In this document: positions 1 through 5,595 of the stretch, one piece after another | Layout: each line of letters begins with the position of its first letter | How positions within the stretch are numbered: position 1 is the stretch's first letter | NCBI GenBank assembly: GCA_014846175.1 | Contig: RKAV01000030.1 | Location: 1 to 6,267 of the forward strand | Source: a bacterium | GTDB taxonomy: Bacteria > Bacillota_I > Bacilli_A > RF39 > UBA660 | DNA length: 6,267 nt | Direction: 5' to 3' | Made by a program: the position numbers and the translations under genes | Notes under the pieces: generated by a model | The model's database searches: none | What the model saw: only the letters and a program-made list of their open reading frames with translations | What the model was told of the DNA's origin: nothing

Positions 1-282
1 TACGACTGTAAACTCGTACATCGCGCGCTGGCACCACATAGTAAAGGTACATACTCATCCAAAGGTTCACGGTGCCACCATTCTCTGCTACAACCAGAAG
101 TTCTCTCTTTCCGGAACCTTTACGTCAACGACGAAAAAAACGGCATCCATGTATCAGATACATCTCCTCAAGGAAAAGCCGCCGCTTGGGTCTGCTGGGA
201 GATGGATAGTTTCGGCATATATACAATAACCGTTGAAAACACTTCCGATAAAGAGATAAGTTTCGTGATAACATCCAACTAA
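1..282 (+). CDS. 3' end of an unidentified gene, of foreign composition
   Basis: Frame 1 is open from the window edge to TAA at 280-282, giving 93 codons with no start in view. I do not recognise the product. The C-terminal third reads like alternating beta strands (residues around GIYTITVENTSDKEISFVI), which suggests a beta-sandwich ending, but this is only an impression. GC is about 45%, against roughly 15-40% in 60-base rows sampled elsewhere, and codons often end in C or G, so the piece does not match its neighbours. Before about base 130 the second forward frame has more G/C-ending codons than frame 1. A run of seven A at 134-140 would, with one more A, join that frame to frame 1. The true protein may therefore be read in frame 2 first and frame 1 afterwards. 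Whether the first 130 bases are read in frame 1 is uncertain. Confidence 0.35.
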   Translation, partial: YDCKLVHRALAPHSKGTYSSKGSRCHHSLLQPEVLSFRNLYVNDEKNGIHVSDTSPQGKAAAWVCWEMDSFGIYTITVENTSDKEISFVITSN

Positions 283-343
283 TTATGAAAATATATTTAT
301 TACATATAAAGATTTTGTTTTAAAATCTAAAGTTATTGGTAGT
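283..343. other. AT-rich junction between foreign segment and tsaE fragment
   Basis: This stretch is extremely AT-rich and separates the ~45% GC segment from recognisable TsaE coding sequence. The tsaE frame stays open upstream to a TAA at 269-271, but it has no ATG, GTG or TTG start before 374. The encoded residues do not show the SPTF motif that should precede this part of TsaE. An ATG at 285 gives only 12 codons. The break point, either an assembly join or a genuine rearrangement, most likely lies here. Its exact base cannot be fixed from one sequence. Confidence 0.5.
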
Positions 344-373
344 AATATTATAAAAGAATATACATCAGGAGAA

Positions 374-616
374 ATGGATCTATACCATATGGACGTATAT
401 CGCTTGGATGGCAAAGTAGATGATCTTGGAATCGAAGAATACTACCACAGTGGTGGAGTTGTGATTATAGAATGGTCAGATATGATTAAAGATTATCTTC
501 CAGAAGAAAGATTAGAAATTAAATTTAAACTTTCTAATGATGATGAAGATGTTAGAATTATAACTATTACTCCTTATGGTAAACAATATGAAGATTTATG
601 TGAGGATGTATTATGA
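374..616 (+). CDS. tsaE: TsaE C-terminal fragment (tRNA t6A complex ATPase), 5'-truncated
   Basis: TsaE is the small P-loop ATPase that drives the TsaB-TsaD threonylcarbamoyl transferase cycle making t6A37 in tRNA. Only its C-terminal half is present. Counting from Met374, LYHMDVYRL (residues 3-11) carries the family's conserved Asp (D7), and VIIEW (residues 30-34) carries the conserved Glu-Trp pair (E33, W34). A typical R-x-I-x-I-x-x-x-G ending follows. Recognisable homology reaches upstream to about base 344 (NIIKEYTSGE). The nucleotide-binding GDLGAGKT loop and the SPTF segment are absent, so about 65-70 residues of a ~150-residue family are missing. ATG374 is probably an internal Met rather than a start: AGGAG at 367-371 lies only 2 bases from it, and those bases encode conserved TsaE residues. 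The TGA stop at 614-616 overlaps the tsaB ATG. As it stands the product cannot bind ATP. Either the assembly is chimeric or the gene is broken. The family call is firm. Confidence 0.85.
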   Translation: MDLYHMDVYRLDGKVDDLGIEEYYHSGGVVIIEWSDMIKDYLPEERLEIKFKLSNDDEDVRIITITPYGKQYEDLCEDVL

Positions 617-1236
617 AAATACTTTATATAGATACATCTTCAGATTATTTATATACTGGAATAGTTATAGATAAAACACTAGTTAGTGAGTGTCAAGAAA
701 AGTTAGGCAAAGATTTATCTAAAGAGGCATTACCAAAGATTATAAGTACTTTTAATAAAGCAAATATATTACCAAAAGATTTGGATAAAATTATTGTTGT
801 AACAGGTCCAGGGTCATTTACAGGTATTAGAATAGGGGTAACAATTGCTAAAACTATTGCTTGGAGTTTAAATATTCCAATTGTACCAATTTCTGGTTTA
901 ACTGCTATGGCAATATCAAATGAGATTGATGGTTATTCTATGCCCCTTATAGATGCAAGACGAGGTTTTGTTTATGGTGCTTTATATAATAAAAATAACG
1001 CTATAGTAGCTGATTCACATATACTCTTAGAAGAATTAAATACTATATGTGATGATTATAGCCCAATTACTGTTATCACTAATAATGATATACAAACTAA
1101 ATACAATACAATTAACTATAAGCCAAATATTCTAAAAATAGTAAATTACTTTCAAGATAAGGATGGTTTAAATCCTCATTTAATTAATCCAATATATTTG
1201 AAAAAAACCGAAGCTGAGGAAAAAGCTAATTTATGA
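613..1236 (+). CDS. tsaB: TsaB, t6A37 threonylcarbamoyl transferase complex dimerisation subunit
   Basis: TsaB is a catalytically inactive paralogue of TsaD. It pairs with TsaD and recruits TsaE so that threonylcarbamoyl-AMP is transferred to A37 of ANN-decoding tRNAs in the cytoplasm. The 207-residue product has the ASKHA-like N-terminal strand ILYIDTSS (3-10). The diagnostic VTGPGSFTGIRIG follows at 63-75. A segment typical of the family, PLIDARRGFVYGALY, lies at 111-125, and the C-terminus has the common P-x-YL element (NPIYLKK, 192-198). It is slightly shorter than usual (about 220-240), with the loss in the variable C-terminal lobe. The start is supported by GAGGA at 602-606, 6 bases upstream of ATG613, and by the ATGA overlap with the tsaE stop. 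It ends in a second ATGA overlap with rimI, so translation is coupled through the operon. Any promoter would lie upstream of the truncated tsaE and is not visible. Confidence 0.96.
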   Translation: MKILYIDTSSDYLYTGIVIDKTLVSECQEKLGKDLSKEALPKIISTFNKANILPKDLDKIIVVTGPGSFTGIRIGVTIAKTIAWSLNIPIVPISGLTAMAISNEIDGYSMPLIDARRGFVYGALYNKNNAIVADSHILLEELNTICDDYSPITVITNNDIQTKYNTINYKPNILKIVNYFQDKDGLNPHLINPIYLKKTEAEEKANL

Positions 1237-1637
1237 TAAAAGAATATAATACTTATCCACAACTTTCTGTGGATAACTTTGTCTATAAGATTAATGAAAA
1301 TGAGTTTGATAAAAATCCTTTTTTAAAATTAATAGTATATGAAGATAATAAATTAATAAAGGGATTTTTAATTTATAGTGAAATATATGATAGAATTGAA
1401 ATTGATCAGATAGAAGTTTTAGAAAAGTATCAAAGACAACATATTGCTTCAGCACTAATGGATTATCTAATAGCTATAGCAAAAAAGAAGAGAATTATTA
1501 ATATTACCTTAGAAGTTAAAATAGATAATTATAAAGCAGTTTATTTATATCATAAATATAATTTTGTTGAAGTTGCGAAAAGACAAAATTACTATAATGG
1601 AACAGATGCATTACTAATGCAATTAATAATAAATTAG
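1233..1637 (+). CDS. rimI: RimI-type GNAT N-acetyltransferase (ribosomal protein S18-alanine)
   Basis: This is a GNAT-fold acetyltransferase. RimI acetylates the N-terminal Ala of ribosomal protein S18 and is often encoded between tsaB and tsaD, as here. The 134-residue product has the full fold. Strand IEIDQIEVLEKYQ (55-67) leads into the acetyl-CoA loop QRQHIASAL (67-75). Motif B, LEVKIDNYKAVYLYHKYNF, is at 93-111, where N99 and Y106 match the usual LEVR..N..A..LY...GF pattern. The RimI-like ending R-x-x-YY-x-x-x-DALLM is at 117-129. The canonical Q/R-x-x-G-x-G/A loop reads Q67-R-Q-H70-I-A72, so the first Gly is His. The start codon overlaps the tsaB stop (ATGA). A GAGG at 1216-1219 is 13 bases upstream, so initiation probably depends on coupling. 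Codons 7-15 hold a 9-bp inverted repeat described separately. S18 as the substrate is inferred from gene order and the C-terminal motif; another protein acetyltransferase role is possible. Confidence 0.88.
   Translation: MIKEYNTYPQLSVDNFVYKINENEFDKNPFLKLIVYEDNKLIKGFLIYSEIYDRIEIDQIEVLEKYQRQHIASALMDYLIAIAKKKRIINITLEVKIDNYKAVYLYHKYNFVEVAKRQNYYNGTDALLMQLIIN
1253..1276. repeat. Inverted pair of perfect DnaA-box sequences inside rimI
   Basis: TTATCCACA at 1253-1261 and its exact reverse complement TGTGGATAA at 1268-1276 are separated by 6 bases (actttc). Each arm equals the consensus bacterial DnaA box, TTATNCACA. Together they make a 9-bp inverted repeat that would also fold as a stem with a 6-nt loop in the rimI mRNA, over codons 7-15. 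No T-tract follows, so it is not an intrinsic terminator. DnaA binding is inferred from motif identity alone, and I saw no further consensus box close by. Confidence 0.55.
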
Positions 1638-1655
1638 ATTTGGAAGTGTAAGATA

Positions 1656-2657
1656 ATGAAAGATATTTATATATTAGGAATAGAAAGTAGTTGTGATGAG
1701 ACAAGCTGTTCTATTGTTAAAAATGGAAGAGAAGAAATAGCAACTTCTACTTCAACCCAAATTTCTATTCATGAAAATTTTGGTGGAGTAGTACCGGAAA
1801 TAGCAAGTCGTGAACATGTAAAGAATATAACCTTCGTAATAGAAGATTGTCTTAAGAAAGCAAATATGACTATAGAAAATGTAGATGCTATAGCAGTTAC
1901 TTATGGACCAGGTCTAATTGGCAGTTTATTAGTTGGTTTGGAAGCAGCAAAAACATTAAGCTTTGTTTATAATAAACCATTAGTACCAGTACATCATATA
2001 GCAGGTCATATTTATGCAAATAGTCTTGTAGAAGAGTTTAAGTTTCCATTACTTGCTTTAGTTGTGAGTGGTGGACATACAGAATTAATTAAGATGGAAG
2101 AACATTTAAAATTTGAAAAACTTGGTGGTACATTAGATGATGCTATAGGAGAATGCTACGATAAGGTAGCAAGAGTTATTGGTTTATCTTATCCAGGTGG
2201 CCCTAAATTAGATAAATTAGCACATACAGGTAAAAATACTTATCAATTACCAACACCATTAAATGATGATAGTTATAATTTTTCTTTTAGTGGACTTAAA
2301 AGTGCTGTTATTAATTTAGTTCATAAAGAAAAGCAAAATAATAAAGAAATAAATCAAGCAGATTTAGCTTGCTCATTTCAAACTGTAGCTATTAATAGCA
2401 TCATAAATAAAACAAAGAAAGCTCTAGTAAACGAAAAAATATCAAATTTAATAGTAGCAGGAGGAGTAGCAGCTAATCAACAATTAAGGGAAGAAGTAGA
2501 AAAGTTATCAAAAGAATTAAATATAAAATATTCAATACCACCACTTAAATTTTGCACTGATAATGCAGCTATGATAGCGACAGCAGGTTATTATCTTTAT
2601 CAAAAAGGTATAAGAGCTGATTATAATTTAAATGCTATTTCCAGTGTTAACTTGTAA
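1656..2657 (+). CDS. tsaD: TsaD, tRNA N6-adenosine threonylcarbamoyltransferase
   Basis: TsaD (Kae1/Gcp/YgjD family) is the catalytic subunit. It moves the threonylcarbamoyl group from TC-AMP to N6 of A37 in tRNAs reading ANN codons. All family motifs are intact in the 333 residues: ESSCDETS (10-17), GGVVPEIASREH (43-54), TYGPGLIGSLLVG (82-94), VHHIAGH (112-118), VVSGGHTEL (136-144), DDAIGECYDKVAR (161-173), GGPKLD (181-186), NFSFSGLKSAV (208-218), VAGGVAAN (267-274) and CTDNAAMIA (300-308). H114, H118 and D302 are the expected metal ligands. Length is normal for the bacterial family. It starts 18 bases after the rimI stop, with GGAAG at 1642-1646 placed 9 bases before the ATG. It is the last gene of the operon: a terminator hairpin begins 3 bases after the stop. 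The 'endopeptidase' name used in older annotation is historical. Confidence 0.98.
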   Translation: MKDIYILGIESSCDETSCSIVKNGREEIATSTSTQISIHENFGGVVPEIASREHVKNITFVIEDCLKKANMTIENVDAIAVTYGPGLIGSLLVGLEAAKTLSFVYNKPLVPVHHIAGHIYANSLVEEFKFPLLALVVSGGHTELIKMEEHLKFEKLGGTLDDAIGECYDKVARVIGLSYPGGPKLDKLAHTGKNTYQLPTPLNDDSYNFSFSGLKSAVINLVHKEKQNNKEINQADLACSFQTVAINSIINKTKKALVNEKISNLIVAGGVAANQQLREEVEKLSKELNIKYSIPPLKFCTDNAAMIATAGYYLYQKGIRADYNLNAISSVNL

Positions 2658-2659
2658 AT

Positions 2660-2685
2660 AAACATATCATAAATATGTTTTTTTT
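2660..2685 (+). terminator. Intrinsic terminator of the t6A operon
   Basis: AAACATAT at 2660-2667 pairs perfectly with ATATGTTT at 2673-2680 around the 5-nt loop CATAA. A run of eight T (2678-2685) follows, partly inside the stem. The stem has only one G-C pair and is weak, but its position right after the tsaD stop and the U-tract make it a credible terminator. The next promoter lies about 30 bases beyond. Confidence 0.7.
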
Positions 2686-2714
2686 GTTTAAATCATTTAT
2701 TTTTTTCCAAACTG

Positions 2715-2723
2715 TGTTATAAT
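2715..2723 (+). promoter_or_regulatory. Extended -10 promoter for the FIST/aldehyde dehydrogenase operon
   Basis: TATAAT at 2718-2723 is a perfect -10 hexamer preceded by TG at 2715-2716 (TGTTATAAT), an extended -10. No good -35 is found 17 bases upstream; the sequence there is ATTTAT. This is usual for extended -10 promoters. Transcription would start near 2730, giving a leader of about 90 nt. The promoter sits between the tsaD terminator and the FIST gene. Confidence 0.7.
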
Positions 2724-2743
2724 CAATAATAGGAAAGAGTAGG

Positions 2744-2763
2744 TTAGTAAGAATTCTTATTAA
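2744..2763. promoter_or_regulatory. Near-perfect 20-bp dyad, candidate operator
   Basis: The 12-base core TAAGAATTCTTA (2748-2759) is a perfect palindrome. Outside it, one mismatched pair (G2747/T2760) is followed by three more matched pairs, TTA at 2744-2746 and TAA at 2761-2763. With no loop it suits a dimeric DNA-binding protein better than an RNA hairpin. It begins about 14 bases downstream of the predicted start of transcription, where a repressor could block elongation. No regulator is identified. AT-rich intergenic DNA yields palindromes easily, so the role is tentative. Confidence 0.4.
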
Positions 2764-2779
2764 TCAAAAATTCAAATAA

Positions 2780-2794
2780 CTCATACTATATGAG
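2780..2794. promoter_or_regulatory. Second leader dyad or small hairpin
   Basis: CTCATA (2780-2785) and TATGAG (2789-2794) are exact inverted repeats around the 3-base loop CTA. It could be a second protein site, since its centre lies about 33 bp (three helical turns) from the centre of the first dyad. It could also be a short mRNA hairpin ending 12 bases before the Shine-Dalgarno site. Nothing in it matches a riboswitch class I know. Confidence 0.35.
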
Positions 2795-2820
2795 AATAAA
2801 GAATAGAAGGAGAGAAGTTT

Positions 2821-4008
2821 ATGTTGAAAACAAAAGTAGGGTATAGTACTCAACAAGATAGTTTTACAAAAGGTGTAGAAACTGCTAAAAATGCAAAGCT
2901 TGGAATGAAACCAAAATTAGGGTTACTTTATACTTCATGTCAAGATGATATAGAAGAGGTAATTAAAGGTGTTCGTTCTACAATGAGAGGAGTTCCAGTA
3001 GTTGGTTGTACATCAAGTGGAATGGTTATGACTAACGATGGAATTATTGCTAGTGAAGATGGTTTTGCTGCTATGATGAGTTTTGATGACAAAAACTTAT
3101 CAGTAGGAGTAGCTTGTCATGAAGCTGGTAAAAATGCTAGAGAAATAGGAAGAAAAGTTGCAAGAGAAGCAGTATTAAATGCTGGAGCAACATATTCACC
3201 AGATTATTTCTATATGGTAGCAAGCCCAAAAGAAGAAGAAGATTACTTAATGGGAATCCAAGATATTATTGGACGCGTTCCAATGTTTGGGGGAAGTGCT
3301 GCTGATGACACTGTAGAAGGAAATTGGAAAATATATTGTAATGATAAAGTATTTTCAGATGGTGTAGCAGTAGTATTCTTCTATACAGATAATGAAATAG
3401 CTACATCTTATACAGGTGCATATCGTGAATCAAAAAATGTAGGTTTAATTACTGAAGTTAAGAATAATCGTACGTTAGTTAAAATTGATGGTGTATCTGC
3501 CCTTAAGAAATATGCTGAATGGACAGGAACAACCGTGGATAAATTACACGGCCAAAACTTATTAGTAGCATCAATTACTAAACCATTAGGTGTTAAAGAT
3601 CCACTAGGAAATCTAACTGTAGTACGTCATCCAATGTTTGGAGATGATCAAGGTACTAAAACTGCCAATGATGATACTATTAACTTAGGAAATAAAGTAG
3701 TAGAAAAAACAGCTATTATTCAATTAGAAGCAACAGTAGATGAATTAATTGATTCTACTAAAGCAACATTAAAAGACTTAAAGAGTCAATTATCATGTGA
3801 CCCAGCAGGATATGTATTAGTTCACTGTGGCGGAAGAAAATTAGGAATTGGAAACCGAATCAATGAAGTATATAATAATCTAGTAGAAGAAGCACATGGT
3901 GTACCATTTATTACAATCTTTACTTTTGGTGAGTATGGTTATGATGAACATTCATGTAATATCTGTGGTGGTTTAATGTTGTCATTCACTGGATTTGGAA
4001 AAGAATAG
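2821..4008 (+). CDS. Stand-alone FIST N- and C-domain protein
   Basis: The 395-residue protein matches the FIST architecture (FIST_N then FIST_C), a presumed small-ligand sensory module usually fused to or encoded with signalling proteins. FIST_N signs are VPVVGCTSSGMV (58-69), GFAAMMSF (81-88) and the glycine-rich VPMFGGSAADD (153-163). A strand segment, DGVAVVFFYTD, follows at 180-190. FIST_C covers roughly 220-390, with the late ITIFTFGEYGYDEH (364-377) and a glycine-containing end. No transmembrane segment, signal peptide or output domain is visible, so it should be cytoplasmic and act alone or through a partner. It has eight Cys, including C379-N-I-C382 near the C-terminus. The start is secure: AAGGAG at 2807-2812 is 8 bases upstream. 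The aldehyde dehydrogenase follows after 8 bases and its Shine-Dalgarno site overlaps this stop, so the two are co-translated. The link to aldehyde metabolism is inferred from this arrangement only. The ligand is unknown. Confidence 0.8.
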   Translation: MLKTKVGYSTQQDSFTKGVETAKNAKLGMKPKLGLLYTSCQDDIEEVIKGVRSTMRGVPVVGCTSSGMVMTNDGIIASEDGFAAMMSFDDKNLSVGVACHEAGKNAREIGRKVAREAVLNAGATYSPDYFYMVASPKEEEDYLMGIQDIIGRVPMFGGSAADDTVEGNWKIYCNDKVFSDGVAVVFFYTDNEIATSYTGAYRESKNVGLITEVKNNRTLVKIDGVSALKKYAEWTGTTVDKLHGQNLLVASITKPLGVKDPLGNLTVVRHPMFGDDQGTKTANDDTINLGNKVVEKTAIIQLEATVDELIDSTKATLKDLKSQLSCDPAGYVLVHCGGRKLGIGNRINEVYNNLVEEAHGVPFITIFTFGEYGYDEHSCNICGGLMLSFTGFGKE

Positions 4009-4012
4009 GAGG
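4007..4012 (+). promoter_or_regulatory. Shine-Dalgarno site overlapping the FIST stop codon
   Basis: AGGAGG at 4007-4012 is a perfect ribosome-binding site. It shares two bases with the TAG stop (4006-4008) and lies 4 bases before ATG4017. It fixes the aldehyde dehydrogenase start and implies translational coupling of the two genes. Confidence 0.85.
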
Positions 4013-4016
4013 AAAA

Positions 4017-5453
4017 ATGAAAAATTTAATTGGAGGAAAATTTGTAGATGCTAGTAATGGAGAAAAGGCAGATGTAATTAATCCTGCTACTAATGAATTA
4101 ATTGATACTGTTCCATTAGCTACCGAAGAAGATGTTGATTTTTGTGTTAAAGAAGCTGCTAAGGCACAAAAGGCTTGGGCTAAAATGCCAATGTATGAAA
4201 GAGGAGAAATTCTTTATAAATTTGCCGACTTAGTAGAAGAAAGACATGAAGAACTTGCTCAATTATTATCTAAAGAAACAGGTAAGCCAATTAAAGAAGC
4301 AAGAGCAGAAATTAGTAATACTAAGCACTTCGTTCATGGCTATGTAGAAAAAGCAAAACATGATTACGGAAATGTAATTCCAGCAGGAAGTGAAGTAGGA
4401 CAAGAAAAGACAATGCAAATAACTGTTCAACAACCATTAGGAGTAGTAGCTTGCATTATACCATTCAACTTCCCATGTGACCTATTTGGTCAAAAAGTAC
4501 CAAGTGCATTAATAATGGGAAATAGTGTAATCGTAAAACCATCTACTGATAATCCATTGACACTTCATAGATATTGTGAATTATTAGTAGAAGCAGGAAT
4601 ACCAGCAGGAGTTATTAACTGCATTTCAGGACGTGGTTCTGTAACTGGAAATGCATTAGCAAAACATCCACAAGTAGCATTAATTAGTGTAACAGGAAGC
4701 ACCGAAGTAGGGGCTGAAGTAATGGCTAATGCTGCAAATAATATTACACATGTTATGTTAGAATTAGGTGGAAACGATGCCTTTATCGTTATGAACGATG
4801 CTGATATGGACTTAACTATGAAAGAATTAATTTGGGGACGTCTTTATAATACTGGACAAGTTTGCTGTGCTAGTAAAAGATTCTTAGTTCAAAAAGAAAT
4901 TAAAGATGAATTTATTAGAAGAGCAGTAGAAACTTTAAAATCATTAAAAGTTGCTATGCCTCAAGAAGAAGATGCTGATATTGGTTGTCTAATAAATGAA
5001 AAAGCAGCTATTAATGCAGAAGAACAAGTTAAGAAAACAATTGAACAAGGAGCTACTTTAGTATATGGTGGTAGAAGAAATGGAGCTTTCTTTGAACCAA
5101 CAATTATAGATAATGTAACAAAAGATATGGATGTAATGAAAGATATGGAAATTTTTGCACCAGTAATTCCCGTTTGTACTTTTGATACATTAGAAGAAGC
5201 TTTAGAAATAGCTAACCAAAGTAAATTTGGTTTATGTGGAAACATTATGACTAGTGATATGAAAACTGCTTTCAAAGCTGCTATGGAAATGGAAGTAGGA
5301 GGAGCTGTTATCAATGGTGCAAGTTTCTATCGTGCTATTGAAATGCCATTTGGTGGATGGAAACATTCAGGAATTGGAAACGAAGGAGTTTCAACTACCT
5401 TAAAAGAAATGAGTCGTACAAAGACTATAGTTCTTAAAAATATTTTAGATTAA
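4017..5453 (+). CDS. NAD(P)+-dependent aldehyde dehydrogenase
   Basis: This is a full-length (478 residues) ALDH-superfamily enzyme oxidising an aldehyde to the acid. Active-site elements are all present: PFNFP (149-153, oxyanion Asn151), VKPS (173-176, Lys174 for cofactor), the Rossmann turn TGSTEVG (226-232), LELGGND (248-254, general base Glu249), TGQVCCASKR (279-288, nucleophile most likely Cys283 by the GQxC spacing), MEIFAPV (377-383) and MPFGGWKHSGIG (443-454). The residue after KPS is Thr177 where NAD-preferring enzymes usually carry Glu, which hints at NADP+ use. The general pattern resembles the succinate-semialdehyde/lactaldehyde dehydrogenase group, but the substrate cannot be assigned safely. 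It is the second gene of the FIST operon and is followed immediately by a strong terminator. No signal peptide or membrane segment is seen. GC in sampled rows (28-42%) tends higher than in the flanking genes, as often seen in well-expressed metabolic genes. Confidence 0.95.
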   Translation: MKNLIGGKFVDASNGEKADVINPATNELIDTVPLATEEDVDFCVKEAAKAQKAWAKMPMYERGEILYKFADLVEERHEELAQLLSKETGKPIKEARAEISNTKHFVHGYVEKAKHDYGNVIPAGSEVGQEKTMQITVQQPLGVVACIIPFNFPCDLFGQKVPSALIMGNSVIVKPSTDNPLTLHRYCELLVEAGIPAGVINCISGRGSVTGNALAKHPQVALISVTGSTEVGAEVMANAANNITHVMLELGGNDAFIVMNDADMDLTMKELIWGRLYNTGQVCCASKRFLVQKEIKDEFIRRAVETLKSLKVAMPQEEDADIGCLINEKAAINAEEQVKKTIEQGATLVYGGRRNGAFFEPTIIDNVTKDMDVMKDMEIFAPVIPVCTFDTLEEALEIANQSKFGLCGNIMTSDMKTAFKAAMEMEVGGAVINGASFYRAIEMPFGGWKHSGIGNEGVSTTLKEMSRTKTIVLKNILD

Positions 5454-5457
5454 TAAT

Positions 5458-5499
5458 AAAAAAGACTTAAGATTGTTACTAAAATCTAAGTCTTTTTTT
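5458..5499 (+). terminator. Strong intrinsic terminator of the FIST/ALDH operon
   Basis: AAAAAAGACTTA (5458-5469) pairs with TAAGTCTTTTTT (5487-5498). After a bulged A5470, GATT (5471-5474) pairs with AATC (5483-5486), closing an 8-nt loop. Seven T (5493-5499) end it. It starts 4 bases after the ALDH stop. The A-tract on the left arm could also let it work on the other strand, but no gene faces it from there. Confidence 0.9.
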
Positions 5500-5542
5500 A
5501 CATATTACTACGGAAAAAACTTAAAAATTATGTATTATTATA

Positions 5543-5571
5543 TTATCTATTGTCTATATTATTAGTATAAT
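5543..5571 (+). promoter_or_regulatory. Promoter for the unrecognised downstream gene
   Basis: TATAAT at 5566-5571 is a perfect -10. TTATCT at 5543-5548 is a weak -35 with a 17-base spacer. Transcription would start near 5578, leaving an 18-nt leader to ATG5596. The upstream terminator makes an independent promoter necessary. Confidence 0.6.
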
Positions 5572-5595
5572 GTATGCTTGTTACGAGGTGAGAAA

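Noticed and set aside
135..141. A-AAA-AAC as a programmed -1 slippery heptamer
   Set aside because: It is in phase with frame 1, and a -1 slip enters a frame that stops after about 22 Arg/Gly-rich codons. No downstream stimulatory structure was evident, so a homopolymer error is more likely.
285..323. Small ORF starting at ATG285
   Set aside because: It has only 12 codons, no Shine-Dalgarno site, and lies in the suspected junction.
1253..1276. Inverted repeat in rimI as an intrinsic terminator or replication origin
   Set aside because: No T-tract follows the stem. For an origin there are only two boxes, no visible AT-rich unwinding region with repeats, and no dnaA or dnaN nearby.
1516..1704. 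Minus-strand 62-codon open frame opposite rimI/tsaD
   Set aside because: It spans the end of rimI and the start of tsaD, both secure, has no ribosome-binding site and encodes a low-complexity hydrophobic peptide typical of antisense AT-rich sequence.
2724..2820. Riboswitch in the FIST leader
   Set aside because: The leader has only two short simple dyads, no conserved aptamer core I recognise and no terminator/antiterminator pair before the gene.
4961..5314. Minus-strand 117-codon open frame inside the aldehyde dehydrogenase
   Set aside because: It lies wholly within a conserved ALDH gene, with Ser/Ile-rich composition expected from its antisense and no supporting promoter or ribosome-binding site.
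5578..5595. TTG at 5578 as start of the last gene
   Set aside because: It would coincide with the predicted transcription start and precede the GAGGTGA ribosome-binding site, which fits ATG5596 instead.
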